Shown: positions 8,368 to 16,281 of the stretch, one piece after another
How the letters are laid out: each line of letters begins with the position of its first letter
How positions within the stretch are numbered: position 1 is the first letter of the stretch
Assembly (NCBI RefSeq): GCF_040358985.1
Contig: NZ_CP132932.1
Span: 1,302,001-1,366,000 of the forward strand
Source: Tunturibacter empetritectus
Lineage (GTDB): Bacteria; Acidobacteriota; Terriglobia; Terriglobales; Acidobacteriaceae
Length of the DNA: 64,000 bases
Direction of reading: 5' to 3'
The notes under the pieces: generated by a model
The model's database searches: none
Told to the model about the DNA's origin: nothing
Seen by the model: only the letters and a program-made list of their open reading frames with translations
Made by a program: the position numbers and the translations under genes

Positions 8368-9339
8368 ATGGATCCGCTCTCCGAGGTTCTTGCCCTGCTG
8401 AAGCCGCAGAGCTTGTACTCCGGCGGCTTCGTGGTTCCTGACGATATGGCGATTCACTTCCCGAAGCATCAAGGCGTCAAGTGCTACGCGATGCTTGCCG
8501 GCCAGTGTTGGCTGCTGGTCGAGGAGGTCCCGGAGCCCGTCCTGCTAAAGGCCGGGGACTGTTTTCTTCTGCCGCGCGGGTTGTCGTTCCAGCTCACCGC
8601 GGATCTCTCGCTCGAACCGGTCCACTACACCCTCGCGTTGGCGCGCCTCAGCAAGGCCAAGGACCTCCCGGAGATCCCCGAAGAGGCGCAATACATGGCC
8701 GGCGGCTTCTTCCGGTTCACCGGCAGCCACGCCGAGATGCTCCTGCACTCTCTACCGCCCATCGTCCACATACGCCGCGAGTCGGACAAGGCCGCCATGC
8801 GCTGGTCCCTCGAGCGCTTGCGCGAAGAACTGCGCGACCCACAACCCGGCGGTTCGCTGATTGCGCAGCAACTCGCCTACATGATGCTCATTCAAGCCCT
8901 GCGCCTGCACTTAGCTGACGCCGCCAGCGCTGGGCCCGGCTGGCTCTCTGCGCTGTCCGACAAGCATATGAGTATCGCCATCACCAGCATGCACAACGAC
9001 CCGGGATATCCCTGGACCCTCCAGTTGCTGGCCGAACGTGTCGGTATGTCGCGCTCAGTCTTCTCTCTGCGCTTCCGCCAGACCGTTGGTGCCACGCCGA
9101 TGGAGTACCTCCTCCGCTGGCGCATGTTCTTGGCTGCCGACCGCCTGAAGAACTCCAGTGACGGGCTCTCCACTATCGCGCAGTCCCTTGGCTACGAGTC
9201 CGAGAGTGCCTTCGGCAAGGCCTTCCGCCGCATGATGGGCTACTCTCCAAGGCAATACTCCCGGTCTTCGGTGCCGTGCGCAATAACACCAACGAACTCC
9301 GCTGAAGATCACGAGCAAGAGCTAGTTGTCACTGGATAA
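8368..9339 (+). CDS. AraC-family transcriptional regulator with N-terminal cupin domain
   Basis: The protein (323 aa from this start) begins MDPLSEVLALLKPQSLYSGG, the usual start of AraC members with a cupin_6 sensor. The cupin spans roughly residues 20-180 (HQGVKCYAMLAGQCWLLVE and KAGDCFLLPRG). Two helix-turn-helix units follow at the C-terminus, including LQLLAERVGMSRSVFSLRF and IAQSLGYESESAFGKAFRR, ending in GYSPRQY. The frame is open back to 8230, but starting at 8368 fits the family and leaves 200 bases for the divergent promoters. It probably senses a small molecule and regulates the adjacent SDR gene. Confidence 0.9.
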   Translation: MDPLSEVLALLKPQSLYSGGFVVPDDMAIHFPKHQGVKCYAMLAGQCWLLVEEVPEPVLLKAGDCFLLPRGLSFQLTADLSLEPVHYTLALARLSKAKDLPEIPEEAQYMAGGFFRFTGSHAEMLLHSLPPIVHIRRESDKAAMRWSLERLREELRDPQPGGSLIAQQLAYMMLIQALRLHLADAASAGPGWLSALSDKHMSIAITSMHNDPGYPWTLQLLAERVGMSRSVFSLRFRQTVGATPMEYLLRWRMFLAADRLKNSSDGLSTIAQSLGYESESAFGKAFRRMMGYSPRQYSRSSVPCAITPTNSAEDHEQELVVTG

Positions 9340-9475
9340 GACGTTGTACGCGTTGCGAGGACTATCTGTCTTCTGTCTTCATAAGACATGACTCTCGTCC
9401 GCATATTGAGTGACGAGAAGAAGAATATCTTGCAAAGGGCTACTCCGGCGTTCTCGCGGAAGTAACGAGAAGCGC

Positions 9476-9508
9476 GCATCTCGGAAGCTAACGCCGCTTC
9501 CGAGATGC
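9476..9508 (+). terminator. Strong hairpin between convergent genes
   Basis: A perfect 13-base inverted repeat, GCATCTCGGAAGC (9476-9488) with GCTTCCGAGATGC (9496-9508), encloses a seven-base loop and is followed by AATTTATT. It separates the AraC gene from the convergent NmrA-like gene. Confidence 0.7.
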
Positions 9509-9547
9509 CGAATTTATTGCATCGAAGAGCTCCTGCGCCTGTTCTCT

Positions 9548-10417
9548 TTACTTGACCTGTTCCTGTGCGAACGCCTCGATCGTCGTCGGCCCGTGGAATT
9601 TCTCTGTTCCTGAATTGCCGAAGTGGATCCAGCCCGAGTTGAAGCTCTTCACCATCTCCATGTAGAGCCCGGTCCGATCAGCCGGCGTACCCATCGCTTC
9701 CAAAACGTTCTGCCACGCAGCCTCAGGTAATTGCACGGCCTTCACCCCACAGCCCAGCGCCTTGCCGAACGCGGCCGCCGCTTCATGCAAATCGGTTCCA
9801 CCCTCAGGCCCGTCTACCTCGAGCACACGCTCGCCCGTCCAGGTCTCCTGCAACACCTTGGCGCCAGCCATGCCGATGTCTCGCGTGGCGACCAGCGGAA
9901 ATTTGCGATCGAGTGGCGCATAGAAGAACGGCATCTCACCCGTCGCCCGGATGTGGTCCAACGCTCCCAGCCAGTTCTCCATGAAACTACCCCCGCGCAG
10001 ATACGCCACAGGAATCGGCAGCGTGCGCATAGCCTCTTCCATCAGGTGGGTCGAGGTAATCAGTCCTAGCCCGCTCGCCTGCTCCGAACCGATAGACGAA
10101 AGAAACACAGCCTTGCCAGGATTCGCCTGCTCAAGCGCCTCACGGATCGCCTCAATCGTACGCTTCTGGTCCGGCAGCCCGGGAGCAGGCGCAAAGTCTG
10201 GTGGAATCATCGCGAATACACCCTCTGCCCCCGAGAACGCCCGTGCGAGCCTCGCCGCGTCGTCATACGCGGATTGCACCAGCTCCACACCGCGATCAGC
10301 CCAGGCTTTCGCCTTCCCCAAATCGCGCACCACGCCCCGCACCGTTTTACCCGCAGCAAGAAGATTCTCCGCCACTGCGCCGCCAACTTTGCCCGTAATT
10401 CCCATCACTGTGAACAT
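9548..10417 (-). CDS. NmrA-like NAD(P)-binding oxidoreductase
   Basis: A 289-residue protein of the NmrA/SDR_a5 type. The N-terminal MFTVMGITGKVGGAVAENLL carries the GxxGxxG nucleotide-binding turn, and GVVRDLGKAKAW fits NADP binding. LSSIGSEQ, PVAYLRGGSFMENW and the ATRDIGMAGAKVL region resemble NAD(P)H quinone-sensing or azoreductase-like NmrA members. The ATG at 10417 has a perfect GGAGG eight bases upstream; a GTG nine bases further upstream lies right against that site and is less likely. It is divergent from a TetR gene, with two palindromic sites between them. Confidence 0.88.
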   Translation of the reverse strand: MFTVMGITGKVGGAVAENLLAAGKTVRGVVRDLGKAKAWADRGVELVQSAYDDAARLARAFSGAEGVFAMIPPDFAPAPGLPDQKRTIEAIREALEQANPGKAVFLSSIGSEQASGLGLITSTHLMEEAMRTLPIPVAYLRGGSFMENWLGALDHIRATGEMPFFYAPLDRKFPLVATRDIGMAGAKVLQETWTGERVLEVDGPEGGTDLHEAAAAFGKALGCGVKAVQLPEAAWQNVLEAMGTPADRTGLYMEMVKSFNSGWIHFGNSGTEKFHGPTTIEAFAQEQVK

Positions 10418-10432
10418 ATCGTTCACCTCCTA

Positions 10433-10482
10433 TGCAAGTAGATACTTATATTCAAAGAAAGGATGCAAGTTTTTACTTATAT
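10433..10482. promoter_or_regulatory. Tandem TetR-type operators
   Basis: Two 19-base sites repeat in direct orientation: TGCAAGTAGATACTTATAT (10433-10451) and TGCAAGTTTTTACTTATAT (10464-10482). Each contains an inner palindrome (AAGTA/TACTT in the first, AAGT/ACTT in the second). Their starts are 31 bases apart, close to three helical turns, and they fill the gap between the divergent NmrA and TetR genes. The natural inference is binding by the adjacent TetR protein. Confidence 0.7.
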
Positions 10483-10508
10483 GATTCCTTTTCTGCGAGA
10501 ATCCTCCT

Positions 10509-11165
10509 GTGACCGTCTTCGATCCAAACCGCAAGCGCAACGCTCGGGGCGAGGAGCGCCAGCAGGCTCTCCTCCGCGCCGCTGCCGCAGTCTTCGGTCG
10601 TCTTGGTTACCACCAGACCACCACAAACGCGATCGCCACGGAGGCGGGCGTATCTCCGGCTACTCTTTACCAGTTTTTCCCCAATAAGGAAGCCATCGCC
10701 AGCGAACTCGCCTCGAGGTACGCGCGCGAAATGGCCGAGGCAGAACGCGCAATCGACTCCGAAGGCGTGTTGAGCTTCACAGAAGCCGTCGGCGAACTGA
10801 TCAATGTCTGCATGAGCTTCAACCGGAAGCGTCCCGAGTTTCACACCCTCGTGGTCGACGCACCGCTCTCACCTTCCGCCCGCGAAGACAAACAGGTTCT
10901 TGGGCAGGTCTTCGTCGACTTCATCGAGGCCCGCCTCCGCCGCGAGCTACCCACTCTCTCTCGCTCCGAAGCGGCCCACCATGGGCAGGTAGCCCTTATG
11001 ATCTTCCGCGGAATCCTCGACGAGCTGACCGTCGCCTCGCCTCATGCCCGCCCGCGCCTGCAGCAGGCGATGCGCAATGCCATTCTCCGCTATCTGACCC
11101 CTGTACTGGCTGAATCGAAGGCGGGCCGCGCAGTTAGAAGCGCACAGTTAGAAGCGCACAGTTAG
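10509..11165 (+). CDS. TetR-family transcriptional regulator
   Basis: A 218-residue repressor-type protein beginning at GTG 10509. The helix-turn-helix lies at about residues 20-60 (LLRAAAAVFGRLGYHQTT, then IATEAGVSPATLYQFFPNKEAI), the standard TetR DNA-binding domain, followed by an all-helical ligand domain with a variable core. An upstream ATCCTCCT is only a poor ribosome-binding match on this strand, so the exact start is uncertain. Divergence from the NmrA-like gene and the paired palindromes between them suggest self- and cross-repression released by a small molecule. The stop codon lies inside a 14-base tandem repeat. Confidence 0.9.
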   Translation: MTVFDPNRKRNARGEERQQALLRAAAAVFGRLGYHQTTTNAIATEAGVSPATLYQFFPNKEAIASELASRYAREMAEAERAIDSEGVLSFTEAVGELINVCMSFNRKRPEFHTLVVDAPLSPSAREDKQVLGQVFVDFIEARLRRELPTLSRSEAAHHGQVALMIFRGILDELTVASPHARPRLQQAMRNAILRYLTPVLAESKAGRAVRSAQLEAHS

Positions 11166-11172
11166 AAACGCA
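11131..11172. repeat. 14-base tandem repeat, three copies, spanning a stop codon
   Basis: CAGTTAGAAGCGCA occurs at 11131-11144 and 11145-11158, and again with one change (AAACGCA ending) at 11159-11172. The TetR reading frame passes through the first two copies in different phases and terminates at the TAG inside the third, so the duplication altered the C-terminal tail. Confidence 0.9.
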
Positions 11173-11220
11173 GATAACGAGAAGCCGGCCTTCCAGAACG
11201 AATCCGTTGCGGAGGAAGCA

Positions 11221-11245
11221 CCCCGGAGAACTCCGGGGCCTTTCC
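11221..11245. terminator. GC-rich hairpin between convergent genes
   Basis: CCCCGGAG (11221-11228) and CTCCGGGG (11231-11238) pair perfectly around an AA and are followed by CCTTTCC. The T-tract is weak, so termination may be partial or protein-assisted. It lies between the TetR stop and the convergent SDR gene. Confidence 0.55.
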
Positions 11246-11289
11246 ATTTAAATCACCACGGTCGTCCAAACCTGCCCACTGCAGCTTCA

Positions 11290-12177
11290 TCAGAAGTACT
11301 TCATATTTGTCAGATCCTCGATCATCCCCGGCCCGGTCGGCTCCCACCCCAGCGTCTTGCGCGTCCACTCGCTCGAACCCGGCATATCCTGCGACGCAGC
11401 GTGTCCGAAGAACATCCCGAAGTGCTCGACGGCCTTTTCCGCCGGGATCGAAACCACCGGCACCTTCAGCCCCTTACCGACCGTCTCCGCGATATCCCGC
11501 AGCGGCACGCCCTCTTCCTGCACCGCGTGATACGTCGTCACGCCCGGTCCACTACTCTCGACCGCCAGCCGATACAGATGCGCCACATCCTTCAGTGGAG
11601 CGGCCGCCCACCGGTTCGTCCCATCGCCCACATACGCCGAAATACCCTTCTCGCGCGCGATCTGAATCAACCTCGTCACCAACCCCTGCTTGCGCGTGTC
11701 ATGCACCTGCGGCAGACGCACAATCGCCAAATGCACACCCTTTGCCGCCACCGCCTGCGCCGCCTGTTCCGGCCTGCGCGGCATCGCAGACGAATCTGTT
11801 GCAGGATCAGACTCTTTCCGCACCTGGCCTGGCGCGCCGGGTCCAACCCCGGAGGTCACCACCAGCAGTTTGCCCGATTCGAGCACCGATCCCAGCGCCT
11901 CAATCGCCTGAATCTCGTCCTTCGCATTCTGCGCAAACTTCGAAAAGTCGTCGTGGTTGAACGCCAGGTTCACCACGGCATCCATCCCCGTCGCTCCACT
12001 GCGCAGGCTGTCGAGATCCTGCAGATTGCCGCGATGGACCTCCGCACCCACAACCTTCAACTGCTCTACGCCCGCATCACTGCGGGTAAGCCCACGCACC
12101 TGGTGCCCTGATCCGATTAACTCCTTCACCAGCTCCGTCCCAATGAATCCCGTCGCTCCCGTTACGAATACGCGCAT
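11290..12177 (-). CDS. SDR-family NAD(P)-dependent oxidoreductase, paralogue
   Basis: A 295-residue protein strongly similar along its whole length to the one at 7276-8166: the same MRVFVTGATGFIGTELV nucleotide motif, GLTRSDAGVEQL, VNLAFNHDDFSKFAQNA, IVRLPQVHDTRKQGLV and AYVGDGTNRWAAAPLKD segments. The two look like products of one duplication or of repeated acquisition. The active-site residues and substrate are not identifiable. The ATG has GGAGGAGCG upstream. It is divergent from the TetR gene at 12328, with two palindromes between them. Confidence 0.88.
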   Translation of the reverse strand: MRVFVTGATGFIGTELVKELIGSGHQVRGLTRSDAGVEQLKVVGAEVHRGNLQDLDSLRSGATGMDAVVNLAFNHDDFSKFAQNAKDEIQAIEALGSVLESGKLLVVTSGVGPGAPGQVRKESDPATDSSAMPRRPEQAAQAVAAKGVHLAIVRLPQVHDTRKQGLVTRLIQIAREKGISAYVGDGTNRWAAAPLKDVAHLYRLAVESSGPGVTTYHAVQEEGVPLRDIAETVGKGLKVPVVSIPAEKAVEHFGMFFGHAASQDMPGSSEWTRKTLGWEPTGPGMIEDLTNMKYF

Positions 12178-12252
12178 CGCTCCTCCTATTGTTGGTGGCG
12201 CAGCCCTTCGGAGGCCGCGTTAAAGTTGACATCCGAGCCTGTGCCTTATAAA

Positions 12253-12299
12253 ACGGGGGCAGTCCCCGTATAGATAAGATAAACGGGGATAGTCCCCGG
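12253..12299. promoter_or_regulatory. Tandem palindromic operators
   Basis: Site 1 is ACGGGG-N5-CCCCGT (12253-12269); site 2 is CGGGG-N5-CCCCG (12284-12298). Both share the core GGGG-N2-AGT-CCCCG, and their centres (12261 and 12291) are 30 bases apart. They lie between the divergent SDR and TetR genes, the expected place for a TetR operator pair. The -10 regions of both genes are probably overlapped. Confidence 0.7.
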
Positions 12300-12327
12300 T
12301 TGCAAAAAAAGTTTCGCCACATCTCCG

Positions 12328-12966
12328 ATGTCGATAAAGAAGATCTCACCACTCCCGCCCTCCCGCAAACCTCGCGCCGACGCGAAGCGCAACCGCGAGC
12401 GCATCCTAGAGGTAGCCAGGGAAGCCTTCACCCGCGATGGAGCAGCTGCAAGCCTCGACGACATCGCACGCCGCTCCGGCATCGGCAACGCCACCCTCTA
12501 TCGCCACTTCCCCACTCGCGACGACCTCATCGAAGCCGTCTACCGCAGCGAAGTCGAAAAGCTTGCGGCAGCCGAACAGCGCTTCGCTGCCACTATGCCG
12601 CCGCTTGAAGCGCTGCGCGCCTGGATGCTCCTCTTCATCGACCACATCCTAGGCAAGAAACTCATCCTTCCCGCGATGGACACCGTCGCTGGCGGCTCCA
12701 GGCGTCTGTTCGAAGACTCCCGCTCGCTCATTCACACTGCCTTCGTAACCTCCGTCGAGCGCGCCATCGCCAGCGGTGATCTCCGCTCTGACACCGACCC
12801 CAACGACTTCGTCCGTGCCCTCGTCGGCGTCTTCCACACTACTGCTATGCCCGGCTGGGAGCCAAGCGCCCGTCGTCTCGTCGACATCCTTATTGCCGGC
12901 TCGCGCCCAACGAAACCCCGCACTCACAGAATCACAAAATTAGCTTCGGTCAGGGAGATCAGTTGA
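12328..12966 (+). CDS. TetR-family transcriptional regulator
   Basis: A 212-residue protein with the TetR helix-turn-helix at about residues 20-65: RERILEVAREAFTRDGAAAS, then LDDIARRSGIGNATLYRHFP. The C-terminal part matches the group often annotated as SbtR-like or TetR_C_33 regulators, though I assign this only loosely. The basic N-terminal tail (KPRADAKRNRERIL) is usual. It faces the SDR gene across the paired palindromes and probably represses it. The 3' end overlaps the convergent frameshifted gene by eight bases. Confidence 0.9.
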   Translation: MSIKKISPLPPSRKPRADAKRNRERILEVAREAFTRDGAAASLDDIARRSGIGNATLYRHFPTRDDLIEAVYRSEVEKLAAAEQRFAATMPPLEALRAWMLLFIDHILGKKLILPAMDTVAGGSRRLFEDSRSLIHTAFVTSVERAIASGDLRSDTDPNDFVRALVGVFHTTAMPGWEPSARRLVDILIAGSRPTKPRTHRITKLASVREIS

Positions 12967-14442
12967 ATTTGCAATTTTCTTCGATGGCATTCGAGTCTTT
13001 ATAGCGCTGCACGCAACTTTGATAATCGCGCCCCTGATTTGCCGCTCTCTTTACGGAATTGACGCATTCGGCGTGCTTCGATTCGGCCTGTTCGCGTTGC
13101 TGGTAGCTTAACTTGTAGTAGTCAGCCGGGCTGCCGGCGGGACAGCGCTTTTCGGGGTCAACCTCCCGGCTGGGATTGTCGGCATCCTCTCTTTTGAAAG
13201 CCTCTGCCTCCGCATCGACTCTCGATGTCCCGCTACCCATGAGGCTGATGACGGATTCCTCATGGGCGACAGTGGCAGCGAGATCGTCACCTCGGAAGAA
13301 AAAGAAAGTGGCAGCATTCTCCTGAGTCTTCCTCTTATGCAACTCCGCCCGGTTGCCGTAGTAGTTAGCCAGCAACAGATTCGGCGGACCCCACTTACTT
13401 TCTCTGTAGTATTGCGAGAGAGAAAGCATCGCATTCACGTTTTCCTGCGCAGCGCTCCGCATCAGGTACATCTGGGCTTTCTGGTAGTCAGGCGCCCCGC
13501 CCCAACCGACGTAGCTGTAATAGCCCGCTACATCCTCAGCTTCGCCGTCGCCCTTGTTCGCAGCAGCCGTGTAGCAGGATAAGGAAGCGGCCTTATCGCC
13601 AATCATGTTTGCGAGCGTACCTGTGTTCTTTTCTGTTTCGACATTCATGGCAGGGTCGCAGCGAGTCGGGGCCACCGTCGCATTCCACTTACTCTCCATG
13701 GCATTATTCGACTGTCCTGGCCAGATGACCTTGAACGTTCCACTGATCCGGTTTCCAATTCGCTTCCCTGTATAAATTCCAGTGGCACCGGAGAAGGTTC
13801 CTTTCATATCGAAACGCCGCATGACGACAGTGCCTCCGGGAAGCGTATCGACGAAGGTTGTAATCACCGCGGAGTAGTCCGTAGTGAGTTGCATCGAGCC
13901 GATCTTTCCCCCAATGACCATAAGGGAGTTGACTGGCGGTTTGGCAGCGGAGCATTCCTCTCCGAATGCCTGGCACATGCTCCATGCCTGAGCATGGGCG
14001 ATCGAGTTGTCATAGAGCTTGCCGGCATCTCCAAATTCGGAGGGGGTTGGGAGTAATAATCCTCGCCATCTCATGTGCGAAGCCCCCGTCGAGTGGCCTG
14101 GCCAAGTCGCACTCACATCGCCGTCGATCCAGTAGTTTGAGATCGTACCGGTGTAATCGACGACGATGCCTTTGACTGGACCGGCCCTGTCCTCGCGATG
14201 GACGGTGATAGAGGTGGCATCAAGGTGGTGATGGTGAGGTCTGCATTGCCGCCACTCGCCCACTGGCCCGTCCCCTTGCCGTCTCCCGTCTTGAAGAGCC
14301 AGTTGGAGCATCCGTCTGAGTCCTCACACATCGAGATTACTTCTGGATATGTCGAGGATGGCTGGTGCACCTGAGAGCTGCACAGCACTGACAGAGCAGC
14401 GGGCAGTATGAGCACACACGCAATTCGAAACACAACTCTCAC
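12959..14442 (-). pseudogene. Frameshifted gene for an exported protein with Sel1-like middle
   Basis: The GTG at 14442 has CAGGAG seven bases upstream and opens a signal peptide (MRVVFRIACVLILPAALSVL). That frame reads well to about 14225 (GQWASGGNADLTITT), after which the coherent sequence (LDATSITVHREDRAGPVKG) continues in the next frame to 12959. A single missing C in the CACCACC run at 14224-14230 explains this. Repaired, the protein would be about 495 residues: an exported N-terminal domain with WPGHSTG/WPGQSNN repeats, then a Sel1-like segment (DYQKAQMYLMRSAAQENVNAM) and a Cys-containing tail. It may be a recent pseudogene, a sequencing error or recoding. The function is unknown. Confidence 0.7.
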
Positions 14443-14515
14443 GAAGGCGCTCCTGAAAAGAGGCTGATCGAGGTTAATTCATGGGAAGTTTATCACTGCT
14501 GCTGCGCGCTAAATA

Positions 14516-14665
14516 GTCGTCATAAAACGCATCCTCGCCTTCATCGGCATCACCGAAGTCGAAGTCATCCTTGCTGGCGGCACAGCCGCGGTCTCCTTCG
14601 GTTCAACTACCGTCGAAGAGCACGCCGCGCAGTTTCGTCCTGCCGTCCTCGCAGCTACTCGCTAA
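14516..14665 (+). pseudogene. 3' remnant of an azoreductase-like flavoprotein gene
   Basis: From 14516 the frame reads IVVIKRILAFIGITEVEVIL, then a Gly/Ala stretch and VEEHAAQFRPAVLAATR before a TAA at 14663-14665. The FIGIT-V motif followed by an AEG-like turn is the C-terminal end of FMN-dependent NADH-azoreductases of the flavodoxin-like fold. An in-frame TAA lies just upstream and no start or flavin-binding part is present, so only the last 45 or so codons survive. It sits at the edge of the arsenic cluster. Confidence 0.6.
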
Positions 14666-14686
14666 GCACAAACCGGATTACCGGGA

Positions 14687-15796
14687 CTACCGTTCATAAG
14701 CTGCGACAGAATTGCTAAAGAGTCTGCGGCGTAGCCAAAATGCTACATTCACCAAGCCGATGAGAGCCGGAACCTCGATCAACGGACCCACGACACCTAC
14801 GAATGCCTCCCCAGAGTTCAACCCGAATACCGCGACCGCCACCGCAATCGCAAGTTCAAAGTTGTTTCCAGCAGCCGTGAATGACAGCGTGGCGGACTGT
14901 GCGTAGTCGGCTCCCAGCCGTTTCCCCATCCAGAAGCTGACTAGAAACATAAGGAGGAAGTACACCACCAGCGGGACTGCAATCTTCACCACGTCCAACG
15001 GAAGCCGGACGATCAAGTCGCCCTTCAGGCAGAACATCACAAGGATCGTGAAGAGCAACGCGAGTAGCGTCAGCGGGCTTATACGGGGCACGAACCGCGT
15101 CCGGTACCACTCCTCACCTTTGGCCCGGATCAGCGCATAGCGAGTCAGGAAGCCCGCCGCGAACGGCACCCCCAGATACAGGCCCACGCTCTTGGCAATC
15201 TGGCCGATGCCAATCTGTACGACGCTTCCTTGCAGGCCGAACCACCGGGGAAGGATGGTTAGGAATGCCCATGCATAGACGCTGTAGAAGAGCACCTGAA
15301 AGACGCTGTTGATTGCGACCAATCCGGCGACGTAATCCGTATCACCCTCGGCAAGCTCATTCCAGACCAGCACCATCGCGATGCAACGCGCAATGCCAAT
15401 CAAGATCAGGCCGCGCATGTAGGCCGGTTCGTCCCGTAAAAAGATCACGGCAAGCACGAACATCAACACCGGACCGATAAGCCAGTTCTGCACCAGCGAC
15501 AACCCCAACAGCCGCTTATTGCGGAACACCTCACCCAACTTCTCATAACGCACCTTGGCCAGCGGCGGAAACATCATCACGATCAGGCCAATGGCGATAG
15601 GGATGTTCGTCGTGCCGGTCTGAAAATGGTTAACGAAGGCAGCCGAACCGGGAACGAAATGCCCGATGCTCACGCCTAACACCATCGCAAGGAATATCCA
15701 GAGCGTCAGAAGTCGATCTAGGAAAGAAAGCTTTTTCCGTTGGGCGGCCGGAGCACAGACGCGGCCCCGGGTCGTCGGTGTGGGTGTCGTAGCCAT
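14687..15796 (-). CDS. acr3: Arsenite efflux permease Acr3
   Basis: This 369-residue inner-membrane protein exports arsenite, driven by proton motive force. It has about ten hydrophobic segments and the hallmark helix [20 protein letters not shown] with the conserved Cys of the ACR3 family, plus the second-half signature [20 protein letters not shown]. The ATG overlaps the arsR stop (TAATG), so translation is coupled, and GAGG lies just upstream. A TTG six bases earlier is less likely. The order arsR-acr3 on one strand and arsM-arsC on the other makes a compact arsenic resistance cluster. Confidence 0.95.
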   Translation of the reverse strand: MATTPTPTTRGRVCAPAAQRKKLSFLDRLLTLWIFLAMVLGVSIGHFVPGSAAFVNHFQTGTTNIPIAIGLIVMMFPPLAKVRYEKLGEVFRNKRLLGLSLVQNWLIGPVLMFVLAVIFLRDEPAYMRGLILIGIARCIAMVLVWNELAEGDTDYVAGLVAINSVFQVLFYSVYAWAFLTILPRWFGLQGSVVQIGIGQIAKSVGLYLGVPFAAGFLTRYALIRAKGEEWYRTRFVPRISPLTLLALLFTILVMFCLKGDLIVRLPLDVVKIAVPLVVYFLLMFLVSFWMGKRLGADYAQSATLSFTAAGNNFELAIAVAVAVFGLNSGEAFVGVVGPLIEVPALIGLVNVAFWLRRRLFSNSVAAYER

Positions 15797-16206
15797 TAGC
15801 AAGCCTCACAGCTCTGCTCAGCCACAGCGGTAGGCAATGGAACGCCATCAAGCGCGTACTTCGCAGGGGAGCAGCAAGCCTTTGTGAGACGCGCCCGGTC
15901 TGCCTGCATCGCCTTGTCTTCCTTCAGGGAGTCGAGCGTCTGCAGGAGCACCTGCGATGCCCCGACGTGCGGCGGCATGACGATGCGGTAGTGCATCCAT
16001 TTGCCCTCGCGCCGGGCTGAGACGATGCCGGCGTTTCGCAGATACGCAAGATGCCGGGAGATCTTCGGCTGCGGTGCCCCCAGAATCTCCACAAAGTAGC
16101 AGACACAGATCTCTTGTTCTCCCATAAGGTTCAGCAGCCGGAGGCGGGTTGTGTCACCAAGTGCCTGAAAGAACTGAGGCAGGTCGAACTGTCTGGCGCG
16201 GGTCAT
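15796..16206 (-). CDS. arsR: ArsR-family arsenic-responsive repressor
   Basis: A 136-residue winged-helix repressor. [27 protein letters not shown] contains the ICVC metal-binding motif (Cys34, Cys36) in the recognition region, followed by the [18 protein letters not shown] helix-turn-helix. The tail has extra cysteines (ACCSP and SCEAC) that may add As(III) ligands. The frame is open to 16242, but the minus-strand -10 hexamer at 16214-16219 lies only seven bases before this ATG, so translation most likely begins at 16206 on a leaderless transcript. It probably represses both divergent operons until arsenite binds. Confidence 0.93.
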   Translation of the reverse strand: MTRARQFDLPQFFQALGDTTRLRLLNLMGEQEICVCYFVEILGAPQPKISRHLAYLRNAGIVSARREGKWMHYRIVMPPHVGASQVLLQTLDSLKEDKAMQADRARLTKACCSPAKYALDGVPLPTAVAEQSCEAC

Positions 16207-16213
16207 GCATTTA

Positions 16214-16242
16214 TATATACGCCTTGACAAATTCGTTAGCAA
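16214..16242 (-). promoter_or_regulatory. arsR-acr3 promoter
   Basis: On the minus strand TTGCTA (16242-16237) and TATATA (16219-16214) are separated by exactly 17 bases. The predicted start of transcription coincides with the arsR ATG. Confidence 0.65.
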
Positions 16243-16252
16243 TATATATATT
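16224..16252 (+). promoter_or_regulatory. arsM-arsC promoter
   Basis: TTGACA (16224-16229), a perfect -35, and TATATT (16247-16252) are separated by 17 bases. The promoter overlaps the minus-strand arsR promoter almost completely, so one bound repressor could block both. Confidence 0.8.
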
Positions 16253-16265
16253 CACCTAGACGAAT
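16231..16265. promoter_or_regulatory. Probable ArsR operator
   Basis: ATTCGT (16231-16236) and ACGAAT (16260-16265) form a perfect inverted repeat around an AT-rich core that includes the palindrome AATATATATATT (16241-16252). The site covers the -10 of arsM and the -35 of arsR. ArsR binding is inferred from position. Confidence 0.55.
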
Positions 16266-16281
16266 ATGTGGGAGGTGAGAC

